A DNA stretch of 64,000 nt from Karstenula rhodostoma CBS 690.94 (taxonomy: Eukaryota > Ascomycota > Dothideomycetes > Pleosporales > Didymosphaeriaceae): assembly GCA_010093485.1 (NCBI GenBank), contig MU001497.1, positions 1,168,513 through 1,232,512 of the forward strand, written 5' to 3'. Below are positions 24,445-35,545 of this stretch, piece after piece. Within the stretch, counting starts at the first letter, position 1. Every line of letters starts with the position of its first letter. Made by a program: the position numbers and the translations under genes. The notes under the pieces were generated by a model. That model worked only from the letters and a program-made list of their open reading frames with translations. It had not been told where the DNA came from and searched no databases.

Positions 24445-25089
24445 GGTTGCGTTCAATGGGCAGTGGGAGGCCTCGGTGGCTGGTGCGTGTCCGCGGGGAG
24501 CTCAAGATGCTCAAGCGAGAGGAACGGGCACTGCGATGCGAGTGATGGACGAGTGTAGAAGTTGCGACAAGTCGGTCTACAGAAGTTGACGATTGGAAGT
24601 ATGACTCCAACAGCGCGCGCACCCGGGGCGCATTGGGCACGAGAATGACGCGGTGCGGGACGTGGAGAAATTTAGCGAGGCATGATGCGACATCGGAATC
24701 AACCAGTGGGCATTCCCGCCTAAGAAAGCTGGGGTCGGCGGGCGGGAGCAGTTTCGCGGCCCGGCTCAGCCCTCAGCCCTACCGACCCATCCTATTCGCG
24801 TCTGCTCCCTTTGGCTGCTGGCACGGCGTCGCCCTGTCGCCCTGTCGCCCTGTCGCCCTGTCGCCCTGTCGCCCATTGCCTACCGAACGGGTGCTTGTCA
24901 GCCGCTCCTTCGCGCTAAAAAGCACGGCGCGCCGTCGCCGATATCCGTCTTTGCGGCTTGCAACACCCTGAACGCGGCCTCGTACATACTACAGAGGCAC
25001 ACGTCCACGACACAATACCACCGCCTCGACCCGATGTCGCCATAACTGCCTGGCCACCGTCTGTCCTTTCTGCGCCATCCCCGGCCACC
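24445..25089. promoter_or_regulatory. divergent intergenic region LYS2 / membrane protein
   Basis: The 645 bp between divergent starts holds both promoters. It includes the 8-bp tandem repeat at 24828-24873. No regulator site such as a general amino-acid-control TGACTC box was confirmed. Confidence 0.5.
24828..24873. repeat. 8-bp tandem repeat (GTCGCCCT), about 5.75 copies
   Basis: Units start at 24828, 24836, 24844, 24852 and 24860, with a partial sixth at 24868; the five full copies are identical. It sits in the LYS2/membrane-protein promoter region. Confidence 0.9.
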
Positions 25090-27081
25090 ATGCCTGTCCA
25101 ACGAACCCTGCTCGGCCAGCCTCTTGCGTTGCGTATGCCTCCGCGCCGCTTCCAGTTGCTCGTCGTCTTCGTCGTCCTGTTCATAGCCACCGTGTACGCA
25201 TTTGGAGCGCCCTCGGCCGACAGCATACCCACATACGAGCAAGTCAAGGACGCAGTCAAAGACCCGCATCTGCCTGAGCTGCCTGCCCTGTCCGATATCA
25301 AGGACCACATTCCAAAGCTGCCCACCGAGCTGCCCGAGCTTCCCAATCTACCAGTCCCAGATATTTTCAGCCCGCCTGCTCACAAGCCGCCGGACCAAGC
25401 GAACAGCACCGCTTCCAGCTCCTACGGCGCCATCAGGTGGCTCGCCGACTTCAAGTGGCACATTGGCTTCTCGCAAAAAGTTACCCTCGACGAAAACCGC
25501 GCCGTGCTTCCGCCGCTTGCGATTCGCCCGCCTATATACACCTACTACGAGCCGAAATCGAAGCAGGACAAAAAGGCTACGCAGGCAGAGAACAGACTGA
25601 TTCTGGCATGGCGGAGGGCATGGTGGGCGCAGGGCTTCAAGCCAATTGTGCTCAACCACAAAGACGCCATGGGGCCGCAATATGAAATGGTGCAGCGCAT
25701 GAAGCTCGAACCGAGCGCGGAGCTGGAGTTCTTTCGATGGCTGGCTTGGGCGAAGCAGGGCGGCGGCATCCTCGCCAATTGGCTGACGCTACCAATGGCG
25801 CAATTCGACAATCCCATGATCAGCTTCCTCAGACGCGGGGAGTTTCCAAAACTGTCTCGCGTTGAGTCACTGCAAAACGGCATATTCTTTGGCGAGTCTG
25901 CCGCTGTTGACAATGCGATCCAAGAAGCCATCAACAACAAACTCCTCCAGGATGTTCCGGCGAACAAGGATAAAATTGCCAAGTTGGCTCTACAAGATGG
26001 AGGCATCGTAGTCAATCTACTCTCAGCAGACGTTGCCGTGGACAAGAAAGCCAACGGACTAGCTTACTACAACACGGACGTTGTTAACAACAAGTACAAG
26101 ACGGTCCGGGATAAACTCTCAAACACTACCCACGTGGAAGGCCTCGAGCTACTTGCCGACCTAATCAACTCGCACTTGCACTTGGTCTTCCAGGAAACTC
26201 ATCCGGATGGCATCGCTATCGTCAAACCGCTACCGGAACACACGACTGCCCTGACGTACAATGCTATTGAGATAGGGCGTAATCTCACGCAGTGTCCAAG
26301 CTCTCCGATGCCCAACTCCTGCCCGCCAAACCGCCAGAAGTGCAAGCCGTGCAACCCGAACAAGCCCTTGCCCTTCAACCTTGTCCCCACTTTCAAGAAT
26401 TCCACCAAGCTATACTCCATCGGCGTTGTACCCCACCCGTACACCCTAACCTTACTTCACTACACGCGCGAAGACATCGACGAAAATTTCCTCATCGAGG
26501 CAGAACGAGACCTCTGGCTCAAAGCCCTTACTAAAGAACTCCTCGGCCCCAACCACAGCGAGCTCTTCCGCGTCCTCTTCTTCAAAGAAGAGGTCGCCTC
26601 CCTCCGAAAAGCCTCGCACTCTCTCTGGCTCACCGCCGAGCGCACCACCCAAGCAGACCTAGAATGGATCTTCGGCTTCAACCTTCCGCAGTCTGCCTCC
26701 CCCAACAAGGAACCCAGCTCCCCTTCCAAAGACTCCGAACTGATCATCTTTCCGCGCCCCAGCGAACCCAAGGGGACCGAGGGCGTGGAAGCCGAGGAAG
26801 AGCGCTGGATCAGGAAGGAAGAAGAAAGACTCGAGAAGGCGCGAGAAGTACTGTCCCAATCACACAAGGCGAAGAAGGAGGATACCGTGCGTGCCAAAGT
26901 CAAGCAAGTAGAAGACTGGAATTTATTTGACACGGAGGCGTGGCGGTTTGCGAGGGCGTTTTCGGCGCGGAGGAGGAATGAGAGGAAAGATTGGGAGGAG
27001 CAAGAGAAGCGCTACTCCGGGAGCGAGAGGAAGGCAGGGGTCAAGACGGGGGGTGGAAGGTGGAGCGATCGGTTCAAATGA
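25090..27081 (+). CDS. type II membrane protein, probably Golgi/secretory, 663 aa
   Basis: Family not recognised with certainty. Single exon. The ATG at 25090 sits in a good context (CCACCATGC) after frame upstream that lacks ATG. A basic N-terminus precedes one hydrophobic segment at residues 21-39 (FQLLVVFVVLFIATVYAFG), giving a signal-anchor topology with a large lumenal C-terminus. A Pro/Leu-rich stem follows (LPELPALSDIKDHIPKLPTE). The lumenal domain has ENRLILAWRRAWWAQGF, several N-glycosylation sequons and a CPPNRQKCKPCNP cysteine cluster. A charged coiled tail ends in Arg/Lys-rich sequence. Topology and aromatic-rich start resemble fungal glycosyltransferase-like Golgi proteins, but I saw no DxD-type proof. 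Confidence 0.8.
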   Translation: MPVQRTLLGQPLALRMPPRRFQLLVVFVVLFIATVYAFGAPSADSIPTYEQVKDAVKDPHLPELPALSDIKDHIPKLPTELPELPNLPVPDIFSPPAHKPPDQANSTASSSYGAIRWLADFKWHIGFSQKVTLDENRAVLPPLAIRPPIYTYYEPKSKQDKKATQAENRLILAWRRAWWAQGFKPIVLNHKDAMGPQYEMVQRMKLEPSAELEFFRWLAWAKQGGGILANWLTLPMAQFDNPMISFLRRGEFPKLSRVESLQNGIFFGESAAVDNAIQEAINNKLLQDVPANKDKIAKLALQDGGIVVNLLSADVAVDKKANGLAYYNTDVVNNKYKTVRDKLSNTTHVEGLELLADLINSHLHLVFQETHPDGIAIVKPLPEHTTALTYNAIEIGRNLTQCPSSPMPNSCPPNRQKCKPCNPNKPLPFNLVPTFKNSTKLYSIGVVPHPYTLTLLHYTREDIDENFLIEAERDLWLKALTKELLGPNHSELFRVLFFKEEVASLRKASHSLWLTAERTTQADLEWIFGFNLPQSASPNKEPSSPSKDSELIIFPRPSEPKGTEGVEAEEERWIRKEEERLEKAREVLSQSHKAKKEDTVRAKVKQVEDWNLFDTEAWRFARAFSARRRNERKDWEEQEKRYSGSERKAGVKTGGGRWSDRFK

Positions 27082-27426
27082 TGTATATGAGAGTTGGCTG
27101 AAGTAGGATAGATCGTGTGGTCTTTGGAAGGCATGGCGTAAGGCGTTGATTGGCGTTTGAAAAGCGTGCAGTGTACTTGGGGTTTTTGGAGAGCTGTAGG
27201 ATATCGTATAGATGGCTTGGTTCACCAGGCAGTCGAAAATACATGTTAGCTCCAGCAATACGAGGATCAACACTTTGGCTTCCCCTAGCATGCACTTGGG
27301 TCTGACTCGAGAGCGAGGGGCGCGGTTCTTGTCTTGGAGACCCAATAACACGTCCGGCTTTAAAAAGTTTGTGATCCCCTTAACGCGAAACTTTTCTTCG
27401 CATCTGTCTAATATACTACAGCGTAT
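27082..27426. other. intergenic, no gene recognised
   Basis: 345 bp between the membrane-protein stop and the F-box pseudogene start; nothing seen. Confidence 0.5.
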
Positions 27427-28200
27427 GACAAGAGGGAAAATGACAGAGGACATTGAAATGGTGGACAGTTCTTGGTTGGAGATCTTGGACCTGGGCAGGG
27501 ATGTCCTTGTCATGATCCTGTATTTGGTAAGTTTCTCCTTTGGTTGGTTGAGAGGAGCATTTCAGGTAGCTATAGATCCCATTGAGCTAATATGGGATTT
27601 ATAGATTCTAGATAAGAAGGACCTTATGAACCTGTGTCTGGTTTTGTATGATTTTTGCAAATATGTTCTGTATCGTCTATATCGGTGTTTCAGCGTCAAC
27701 CTCCGTTCCCGAGAAGATGTGCTACGAATTGGACGCTCGATATCTCACCGCACTGCCTACAATCTCCACCACACTCGGAGTATGACAATATGGGATACGC
27801 CAGACAAGTTTGGTCCGGCTTATCCGCTCTATACCAGCCGGAAACTAATGGAGAACCCTGATGGCGACAATTTCGCACCAGATCCCCTTGTAAGAAATGC
27901 GGTTATTAACCTTTTGTCTTACTTCAGGCACGCCAAGCTGACTAGGTTTCGGTACGTGGACTTTGTGGCCGTTCTGTTGAATGCTGCCTCTCCTTGAAGG
28001 TTTGCATCGCACAAGTTCGGCTTGGAAGCTGTAGGCTGGGATTTCCTGGTGAGACAGGATCAGGAGGTTGTTGGGCTAGGTAACCCGGGGGCCGGCTCTG
28101 TAGAGGAGCGGCACGTTACTTGAAATTTAAGTAATAATTATAATAGCGCGTATAAGAGTTATACTAAATAGTAACTACTTATAATTAAATTATGAGGTAG

Positions 28201-28295
<95 letters not shown>

Positions 28296-28320
28296 NNNNN
28301 NNNNNNNNNNNNNNNNNNNN

Positions 28321-28415
<95 letters not shown>
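28201..28415. repeat. (GTA)n microsatellite spanning an assembly gap
   Basis: Uninterrupted trinucleotide run on both sides of 25 Ns, so its true length is unknown. AT-rich flanks at about 28122-28200 and 28416-28527 contain almost no CpA or TpG, which suggests degenerated inserted DNA rather than gene sequence. Confidence 0.97.
28296..28320. other. assembly gap (25 N)
   Basis: Run of undetermined bases inside the microsatellite; the fixed 25-base length looks like a scaffolding placeholder. Confidence 0.97.
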
Positions 28416-30408
28416 TATAGCTAAATCTAGTACTAATAATAATAGACTTATATAAACTGATTTAATACTCTTTATATATAACTTTAAATAACTTTAACTA
28501 GGCTATAGTAAACTAATCTATATAACGAATCCTAACGACGGCGTACACGATCGACTCTCCACAATAGCCTGGTGAGACATACGGATAGTCTACGACATCT
28601 TCACCTCGATCTGACAGAATGGCCGCTCAACTTCCAGCCGTCGCTGCAGACGTTGGACATCAAAATTCAGCAAGACTTCGAACCAGAACATCTGGCCGTC
28701 TTTCTCAAAGAGAATCTTGTAAAGGTGAATGGCTCCCTTTGACATCTTCATTTCGGATTCGCCGAAGAAACGAACAGAGCTATCCCTCGAGAGGAAGACA
28801 GATACGCCGGAAGACCCCTATGTAACCTGAACCTTCGCGACCTTTTACTATGCGATGCTCTACCTTAGATGGGTAACTTGAAGATCGTTACTATCATCAA
28901 TTATCTGGGAGCGAGCCAGGTCATGAGCGAACTCGGGCGTGTGTCTGTTGGCTCAAACTCGCCTCTGGAACGCCTCAACGTCGAACTTGACTGGGAAGAC
29001 GAATTCAATGGTAGACTTGCGGACGATTTTGTTACCACGGGCAGGCTGCTGGGTGGAGAACGTTTTGACCAGTGCCTTGAGGAGATCCTTGAGTATTGTA
29101 CGAAACTGACAAGCCTTCATGTGAGCTGGTCCGAACCCAGATTCACTTTGCCCATCGATCTGCTAGACGAAGATGGCCAGAGGGTTGTCATCTCAGCGTG
29201 CCAGCAGCTCCCACGCTGTATTCTAAGCAAATTGCCGAAAATGGGTCACCGTCTTCGCTCACTATCATTCCATGAATACAGCCTAAAGTACGACGAATTA
29301 ACTTTCGGCGATACAAGTGCTCTCAGTTCAATGTACAACAACTGTCCAAATTTGGAAGAGCTTGGCATCCAAGTGAGCGAAGCTCTTGGGGATCCACACT
29401 CTGAAGAGTGGCCTCAAATTCTCGCTGAACAGGTGCGTTTGTTTTTTATAGACGGGAAGCTTTCAGTCGACCCTGGCCACTTATACCTTGGCATCCGATC
29501 CGTAATATGTTTGAGATTATTGACATACTATATAGGAAGGGCTTGAAACGCTTCACAAGCTCAAAATTATACATTTCCGACAAAGAAGTTCGCGCGAACG
29601 GCTCACAATTGCAGGTGCGGAAAGCCTACCAGAGATACTCCCAGATTATGTGGATGTGCAGATCTTTAGTATTGTGAAAGACTTCGTCCGCCAGCTGGTT
29701 AAGGAAAACTGTTGCCCGGAGCTGGAGTATTTCGTATGGGGATCCGACGAATATTTCGACGCCAAGGTTGATAACTACCTGAGATTCACCCCACAGAAGT
29801 ACTACCATAGGCCACCAGTCCACAAGTTCGACAAGACATTGGACGACTCATTCGTCTTGCCTACCATGAGAGAAATCCTCGAACAGTAAGTTCAAGATTT
29901 GTTCACGCCCTGGCTATGTCTGCTGTTTCGTTTTGGTGCGTCACTAACGCTCCTGTGATATAGCAGTCATCCTGAGTTCGACATCCTACTGACTGACCTG
30001 ACGCCGTACAAGTCTATTAAATTACCGGGGCGGTTCTACGACGATCTGATATTCGGCGATAGGCCCGTTCCGACACATGCAAATGAAAATCTGCTGAAGG
30101 AGGAACTCGATTTCATTGTTGCAGCTTTTTTGAGAGACACAGTGCCGCAGTGATGAGCTTTACGCTAGGATGCATGGCTGTCAATTCCCAGGACCGTGAG
30201 AGATGTGACGGTAGTGGATATCTGTACGGTTAAGTAAGATGACGAACAATAGAACTTATTCCATAGCTGCCTAGTGCGTCGCTTCCTGATAGTTGTCTAT
30301 GTGGAAGAAACATGTATAGACGCCATGTCACCATCCTACAAGATCGTACTATCCTACTAAACATCCCCAAGCATAACACCACGTCCACCAGCACCTACAC
30401 TCCACAAC

Positions 30409-30924
30409 CTACTTTCCCTCTTCCCTCTTCCCACTTAACGCCTCCATCCTCCCCCTAACCACGACCTCCAACTCCCCCACCGTCCCTACACAAACTACCC
30501 CAAACTGCGCACAAACCATCTCCACATTCCCCCTCTTCCAAAACCCCTCCTCACAACACACCACCGTCTTTCCCGCATGCAGCGCCGCATACATGCCTAG
30601 CTCCAGCAGACTAACTGGACACAAGCTGCCGGCTTTGAAGCAAATTACTATCAGGCCGACGTGCGCCGGGTGGAACATCTCCCACTCAACCTCCTCGTGG
30701 AAGGGCGCGAAAGCAGGGGACTCCACCCACGACGCGTCCCAGTCGTCGCGGCGCGGGCTGAGGATCTGGATGGGGAGGTCGAGCAGGGACGTGCTGAGAT
30801 GTGTGGCCCAGTTTTCGGTGGAGGAGGACTCGATTGTGCCGAAGAGGATGAGGGAGGGGTTTGTCAGGGTCGGGTAGGTTGGGGGAAAATGAATTGTTGC
30901 TCGCTGGGGAGTTGGGGAGGACAT
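30409..30924 (-). CDS. nucleoside 2-deoxyribosyltransferase-like protein
   Basis: Single exon, 171 aa, starting at the ATG at 30924. Small alpha/beta protein resembling the Nuc_deoxyri_tr2 (PF15891-like) group. An early strand SLILFGTIE is followed by ILSPRRDDWDASW, a likely ribose/phosphate-binding loop, then EEVEWEMFHPAHVGLIVICF and CPVSLLELGMYAA, where a Glu in the LLELG helix takes the position of the family's conserved acidic residue. Family members exchange bases on 2'-deoxynucleosides or hydrolyse nucleotides, so a nucleotide-salvage or housecleaning role is possible. Family assignment is from motif pattern only and the substrate is unknown. Confidence 0.72.
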   Translation of the reverse strand: MSSPTPQRATIHFPPTYPTLTNPSLILFGTIESSSTENWATHLSTSLLDLPIQILSPRRDDWDASWVESPAFAPFHEEVEWEMFHPAHVGLIVICFKAGSLCPVSLLELGMYAALHAGKTVVCCEEGFWKRGNVEMVCAQFGVVCVGTVGELEVVVRGRMEALSGKREEGK

Positions 30925-31727
30925 TTTGTGTTAGACCGGTAGGATAGAATTGGAGTGGGTATCGGTGTGGTGGTGAGGAGAGGCGCAAGGCTCAGAGTTG
31001 ATAGAGGCGGAGATGGAGCTAGTACGGATACGGCGGGTGGGGCGAGGGAGATGCATATGTGACAGCCTTGCGGCCTCTGCCATCGAATTTGGCTATGCGT
31101 GGTGCCTACACTCTAGTTTATGGTGTTTACTAATATACATGCAATACACATTTGCAAGGTGAGCTTACGCGTGCGCAAGCTCGCAGAAGACCGACCTTTA
31201 TACTGCCTGCATGCCGACTACTAGGAAGCTACTGTTATATCAGCCTATTAACCCCCAATTAGACATGCTGCACGTTTGACGCTGCACTTCGTGAGACTTC
31301 GCTATGCGTATTTAGTGTTTGGATTCGACGACATGCTCAGTCATGTCCGAAAACATCCAAGCAAATACCTGGGTGAAACATCAAATCAGATTGTTTGATT
31401 ATTCACGATGGCGAAGGGAGCCCCTGACAAGAATTATCGCAGGCACCTGCGTTAATAACTACGACGCGATGCAATGACAAACTATATGCATATTGCGCGC
31501 CCATACAAAAAGGTTTAGAAGATGCGGAACGAGGACAAAAGTGAGACATGTAAGACGTGCGCGCCGACCTAATGCAAAGAGGTTCCTCGTAAGGACACAA
31601 GAATGAGAACCGAACGCAAGAATCAAGAGAAAACGCCCATAATCCATGCCATATCCAGAGTAATCCCAACAGCTCCAACCTCTATCACACACAAACCCTG
31701 ACTTCCATGCTGTCACAACCCTCAGCA
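30925..31727. other. intergenic, no gene recognised
   Basis: About 800 bp upstream of the deoxyribosyltransferase-like gene and downstream of the DUF7587 gene, both on the minus strand. No convincing frames. Confidence 0.5.
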
Positions 31728-32329
31728 TCAGCGCCTTCCCCCAATAACCCCATAGCTCCTCGCTTCCTTTCTCACCACCCTCGTCTGATCCCGTATAGCC
31801 TGCGGACTAATCCGATACAAACAAAGATATTCCCCCTCGTGCAGCCACGCCTGCGCAGCGCTCAACTCCTGCCCCTGCAGCAGGTTAGCCGCCCAGAACA
31901 CCGGCCCGCGACTCAGATGATTCGTATCGATGGTAACCACCCACGTGTCCTCGTCGTAGAGCCGCGCAAAGTAGCGCGCGACCTCCTCGGCGTGGGCCTG
32001 GCTGCGGTACACGCTGATGAAGGGCGAGGAGATGTTGGTCTGTTGGTGGAGGTGGGCGAGGCCAAAGCGGGAGATAAGCGAGACTTGGTTGATGATGGTG
32101 GTTTGGTTTTTGGCGCGGAAGCCGGTGGAGAAATCGTATTGGGTTTGGGCTCGGGCGCGGTGGACGCGGTAGACAAAGGGGGGCATGGAGGAGGGGTGGA
32201 CTTCGGGGGTGGAGGACGGTGTGGAGAGGTCGAGGGTGGTTGGGAGGTGGTATTTGGGGCCGAGGGGGGATGATAGTGCTGGTTTGGTTAGGAGGGTGGG
32301 AGGAGGATGGTGGGTGGCTTACTTGACAT
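31728..32329 (-). CDS. DUF7587-domain protein with 7-nt first coding exon
   Basis: Fungal protein of unknown function. The domain runs from MPPFVYRVHRARAQTQYD through TIINQVSLISRFGLAHL, NISSPFISVYRSQAHAEEVA, DEDTWVVTIDTNHLSRGPVF and WLHEGEYLCLYRISPQAI, a pattern typical of DUF7587 proteins common in Dothideomycetes. Proposed exons: 32329-32323 (ATG TCA A) and 32278-31728, giving 185 aa. The 44-bp intron has GTAAGC, a CCTAACC branch box and ACCAG, and keeps the frame into KYHLPTTLDL upstream of the domain. A start at the internal Met (MPPFVYRV) is the alternative. The fold's similarity to ADP-ribosyltransferase-like domains has been suggested for such DUFs, but nothing catalytic is claimed here. 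Confidence 0.75.
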
Positions 32330-34058
32330 GGTGGTCGGTAGGCGAGGACGATGGAAGTGGATGGTGGTACGCGGGTGCTCGCGGTGAGTGAGAAACAGAA
32401 GCGGTTAACGTAGGAAGAAGTGTGGGCTACGGTTCTTGGAAACGGCTTGTGATGTATGAGAGTACAGAGATCGTGTAGACTACAGTCCATAGCGAGACTA
32501 TAAGTATGCGGAAGGGGAACTGGCGGTGAAAGATGCTGTTCAGATGGCATCGTATAACTCTACCAAAGAAGACCTTCATGTCATTTCCCTTCTGCCAATG
32601 TGGGCAGGCATGTCTACACCCATCTGAGCGCTCCACAAGCCGTCGGCACGTAGACGGGCCAAACGCGCGCTTCCGAAATGAAAGAGGAGGAGAGCAAGAA
32701 AAGGAGAGAATGCATCAAGGCGACGGAATGCAAGTAACAGCTCTCGGAAAAGACAGCTATCTGCTTTTGAGACGATTAGGGGAGGCGGATTTTTCGATCT
32801 TCGGGAATGTGCGTGGGGGCTGGTCCCGCTGGGCTGGCACGAAGGCGTGCTGCTATCCGTTTGACGTGCATTGAAGCGCACAAGGATATACAGGGTTGTC
32901 TGTTCTACAATCGGCCACAGGCCTAGCTTTTTGGTCTTCGGCTGCATGCAAAGCGGCTGATGTACGCACAACAGCATACCGTGGACTTATGTCAGACGTT
33001 CGTATCCTTGGGCGGGCTCGCACAGGCGCACAAGAGGTCGATGCGATGAGCGACATGGTCTTTCAACGTAGCCATCCCGCCGGCAGCGTCTGACGGCGCA
33101 TCAACTGCGGAATCCCGTGCGTTGTCGTCAAATGAAAATAAGAATAAGGAGATTGAACATGACAGTTTTGGACGGAAAGGAACCAACAAGAATCGGAACA
33201 TCATGAGAATAAATATGAGAAACGAACAGACTCGTCACGGTCCAGTGCATGAGAGGTCGCGGTTCCTCCGAATGCTTCCAAGGTTGTTTGTCATGGTCAG
33301 TACGGCTTCCATACCAGCCGCTGTTTTACACGTTCGAATTTCGAGCGGTCGGTTCAGCCAGGACATTCAAAGCCCCTGAGATACCGACTTTTACGAGAAA
33401 AGGGGCCCTTTCTGTCAGTCCGAAGATGCGTCGTATTGGCAGGGGTTTAGCTGTTTGCCTCACCGAGGCGTGTTGTACAAGCCGGCTACACGCAGCAACC
33501 AAGCCCCGATAAGCACAAGATTATATATCTCTTTTCTTTCTCGTTTCCTTCTGCCTTCGGAGTTCCGAAGCTTCTTGGCCCCGGTCCGAGGATGGGTGCA
33601 GCCATCAATATGGGGCGCGGAAGCGTGCTGGCATTCCGACTTGGAAGCTACATCACTCCATGTTAATCGGTCGCACACCGCTACTTTCCCCAGAAACTTG
33701 GACAGGTAGCAGAGTGACGCTCACCGTGATGGGATCGAGATCTGGGATAGGTGAGGTCGCGACACGTGATGAAGAGCGCGACTTCTTTTCCGCAGATGAC
33801 GCTTGCTAGATGAGGCTTAGCGCACCTTCTCCTTCCGCGCGCCGATGTCGAAAAGTTAACGACGACGACATCGCGCAAGCATCCGCGCACCGGCACTGCA
33901 TCCCCCAGACGTACGTCTATACGTGAAACTTCGATTACGCTCAATTGACCTCCGCGCAGGTACCTTGCGCTATACGCCTATCTCTCACATACTCGCATAC
34001 GCCTCAGCGCAAGCTACACCCTACGATCTACAACATCAAGCCCCCAAACCACCGCACA
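32330..34058. other. intergenic, no gene recognised
   Basis: 1.7 kb between the divergent starts of the DUF7587 and uL30m genes. Several 60-110 codon frames overlap on both strands without recognisable content; none is supported. Confidence 0.5.
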
Positions 34059-34328
34059 ATGGCCTACTTCCGTATAACACTCATGCGATCCGGCATCGGT
34101 ATGCCCAAGAAGGTCCAAGGCGTCCTCCACGCCCTCGGCCTGAAGAAGCGCATGACAACCGTATACTACCCAGTTAGCCAGTCCGTTGCGGGTCAAATAA
34201 TGCGCATCAAGGAACTGGTGGACGTCAAGGAGGTCGAAAAGCCAATGTCGAAAGATGAGATGCGCGCTGCGAGAAGGCCGGACAAGGGCTACTATATCGA
34301 GAAGAGGGCTGAGCAGGTAGAATTGTAA
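34059..34328 (+). CDS. MRPL33: mitochondrial large-subunit ribosomal protein uL30m
   Basis: Mitoribosome large-subunit protein of the bacterial L30 family (yeast Mrpl33, 86 aa). Single exon, 89 aa. The ATG at 34059 has context ACAATGG. MAYFRITLMRSGIGMPKKVQ matches the N-terminal L30 strand and RSxIG motif, then GVLHALGLKKRMTTVYYPVS and the helix GQIMRIKELVDVKEVE. Length and both L30 core elements fit. No separate cleavable presequence is evident, which is usual for this protein. Confidence 0.93.
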   Translation: MAYFRITLMRSGIGMPKKVQGVLHALGLKKRMTTVYYPVSQSVAGQIMRIKELVDVKEVEKPMSKDEMRAARRPDKGYYIEKRAEQVEL

Positions 34329-35545
34329 GAGCGAACAATTGAAAGACGGCTGCGCATAGAAGGCTTGGCTTATGACTCGGGCGAAGAAATGGAGAAGGAG
34401 CCGAGCCGTGTAGAATATGGAATTGTAAAGAGTGAGGTGCATCTACTGGCGTTCGTTGCATTTGTATCTGTGACGGAATTGTATGATTGGATTCGGCTTG
34501 AAGCTTGAAGCTTCAACAAGTATAGGGAGGGATAAGGCGATGCTTATCGCAAAGTGTTGCTTGCTGAGACTGCGCATGGTTCTTGGGACTGCGTTGAAGA
34601 AGTAAATCTACAGTCTACCTGTATGTAATATACCCATAAATAAAAGCCAAATGCATCAGCAAGTGTGTTCTCCGCATCCCTTCGTGGTGATAAGATTGGT
34701 CAAATCGATCGATATCCACATCTCAGGGATTAGCTCCGACTTCATATAATTACAACATGTGCTGCAGATTTCTGTCAGAAGTAGACTAGCTTCATAAGTG
34801 TGGGCAGTCACAGCAGCATAGCCCGTAAACAACATTGTCGCTTCAGGACATCGCTCAACATCTCCCTCGTATCCATTCCGGAGCTAATCCACCAAAAATT
34901 ATCTGGCAAAGTATTGTGAAAACGGATTACAGAAACTCGGCTCTACCAGAAGAGTATTCGACTTGCGCTAAGCTATGCAAGTGAAATAGGGCCGTATGTT
35001 ATTCTTTTCCAAAACCCTCTTCCCAAAAACGAAATATACGAAGCCTGACATATTAAGTTTTGACCAGGCAGAAGGAAGCCCGCAGTACTTGGAATTTCCG
35101 TCCTGCGAGTACAGTTGCGCACGACAACGATGCATGGCGTTGCTCTATCTCCATTGCATTATTTAAAACCCTGCTATATGCCTCTCCGTGAGAGTAGTCT
35201 ATCTTCCTCACCACCTGCCCATCTCCACACCACGTCTTCCGAGCCCATCCCACCCTCTTCCTAAGCTCCATACCAGCGCATCCACACATATCACTCTCGC
35301 CCAAATCACGCATCACCACGACACAGAAACAATCCCCAAGACCCAGGAGGATATCAATTACGTTATCAATCACCTCGCCAGCACCACCACCTCGCACCGC
35401 GCCAGCCAAGCCACCTAGGGGTATCTCACGAACTACAAAAAACCAGCACAGTACTCCGCGCGATGCTTAGATCACAAACTCACACACAGAGACACAAAAA
35501 GAAAATACCAGTCCAAACCACCGCCTAAGCCCCCTTGATGTAGAC
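34329..35545. other. intergenic, no gene recognised
   Basis: 1.2 kb between the convergent uL30m and dynactin genes. A minus-strand frame at 35053-35409 lacks a credible start and content. Confidence 0.5.

Larger units (their letters stand above)
27427..30153 (+). pseudogene. broken F-box / leucine-rich-repeat protein gene
   Basis: Relic of a fungal F-box protein (substrate receptor of SCF ubiquitin ligases). It starts with the ATG at 27427; an F-box-like region runs GRDVLVMILYL, then across an intron (GTAAGT at 27526 to TTATAG) ILDKKDLMNLCLVLYDF. LRR-like strands follow: SHKFGLEAVGWDFLVRQDQ near 28020-28070, LRHLHLDLTEWPLNFQPSLQ near 28594, NLNLRDLLLCDALP near 28830 and MGNLKIVTIINYLG at 28869. 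Downstream exons join over GTGCGT..TATAG and 29886-29966, to a TGA at 30151. Breaks: AT-rich sequence with a GTA microsatellite and assembly gap between about 28120 and 28530; an in-frame TGA at 28740; an in-frame TAG at 28866. Both stops are one C-to-T change from sense codons (CGA, CAG), as RIP would produce. Confidence 0.72.

Noticed and set aside
28201..28415. Possible CRISPR-like or satellite array
   Set aside because: It is a simple trinucleotide microsatellite with no spacers, in a eukaryotic genome.
35053..35409. 118-codon minus-strand frame
   Set aside because: No convincing start codon or domain, and the opposite strand is equally open.
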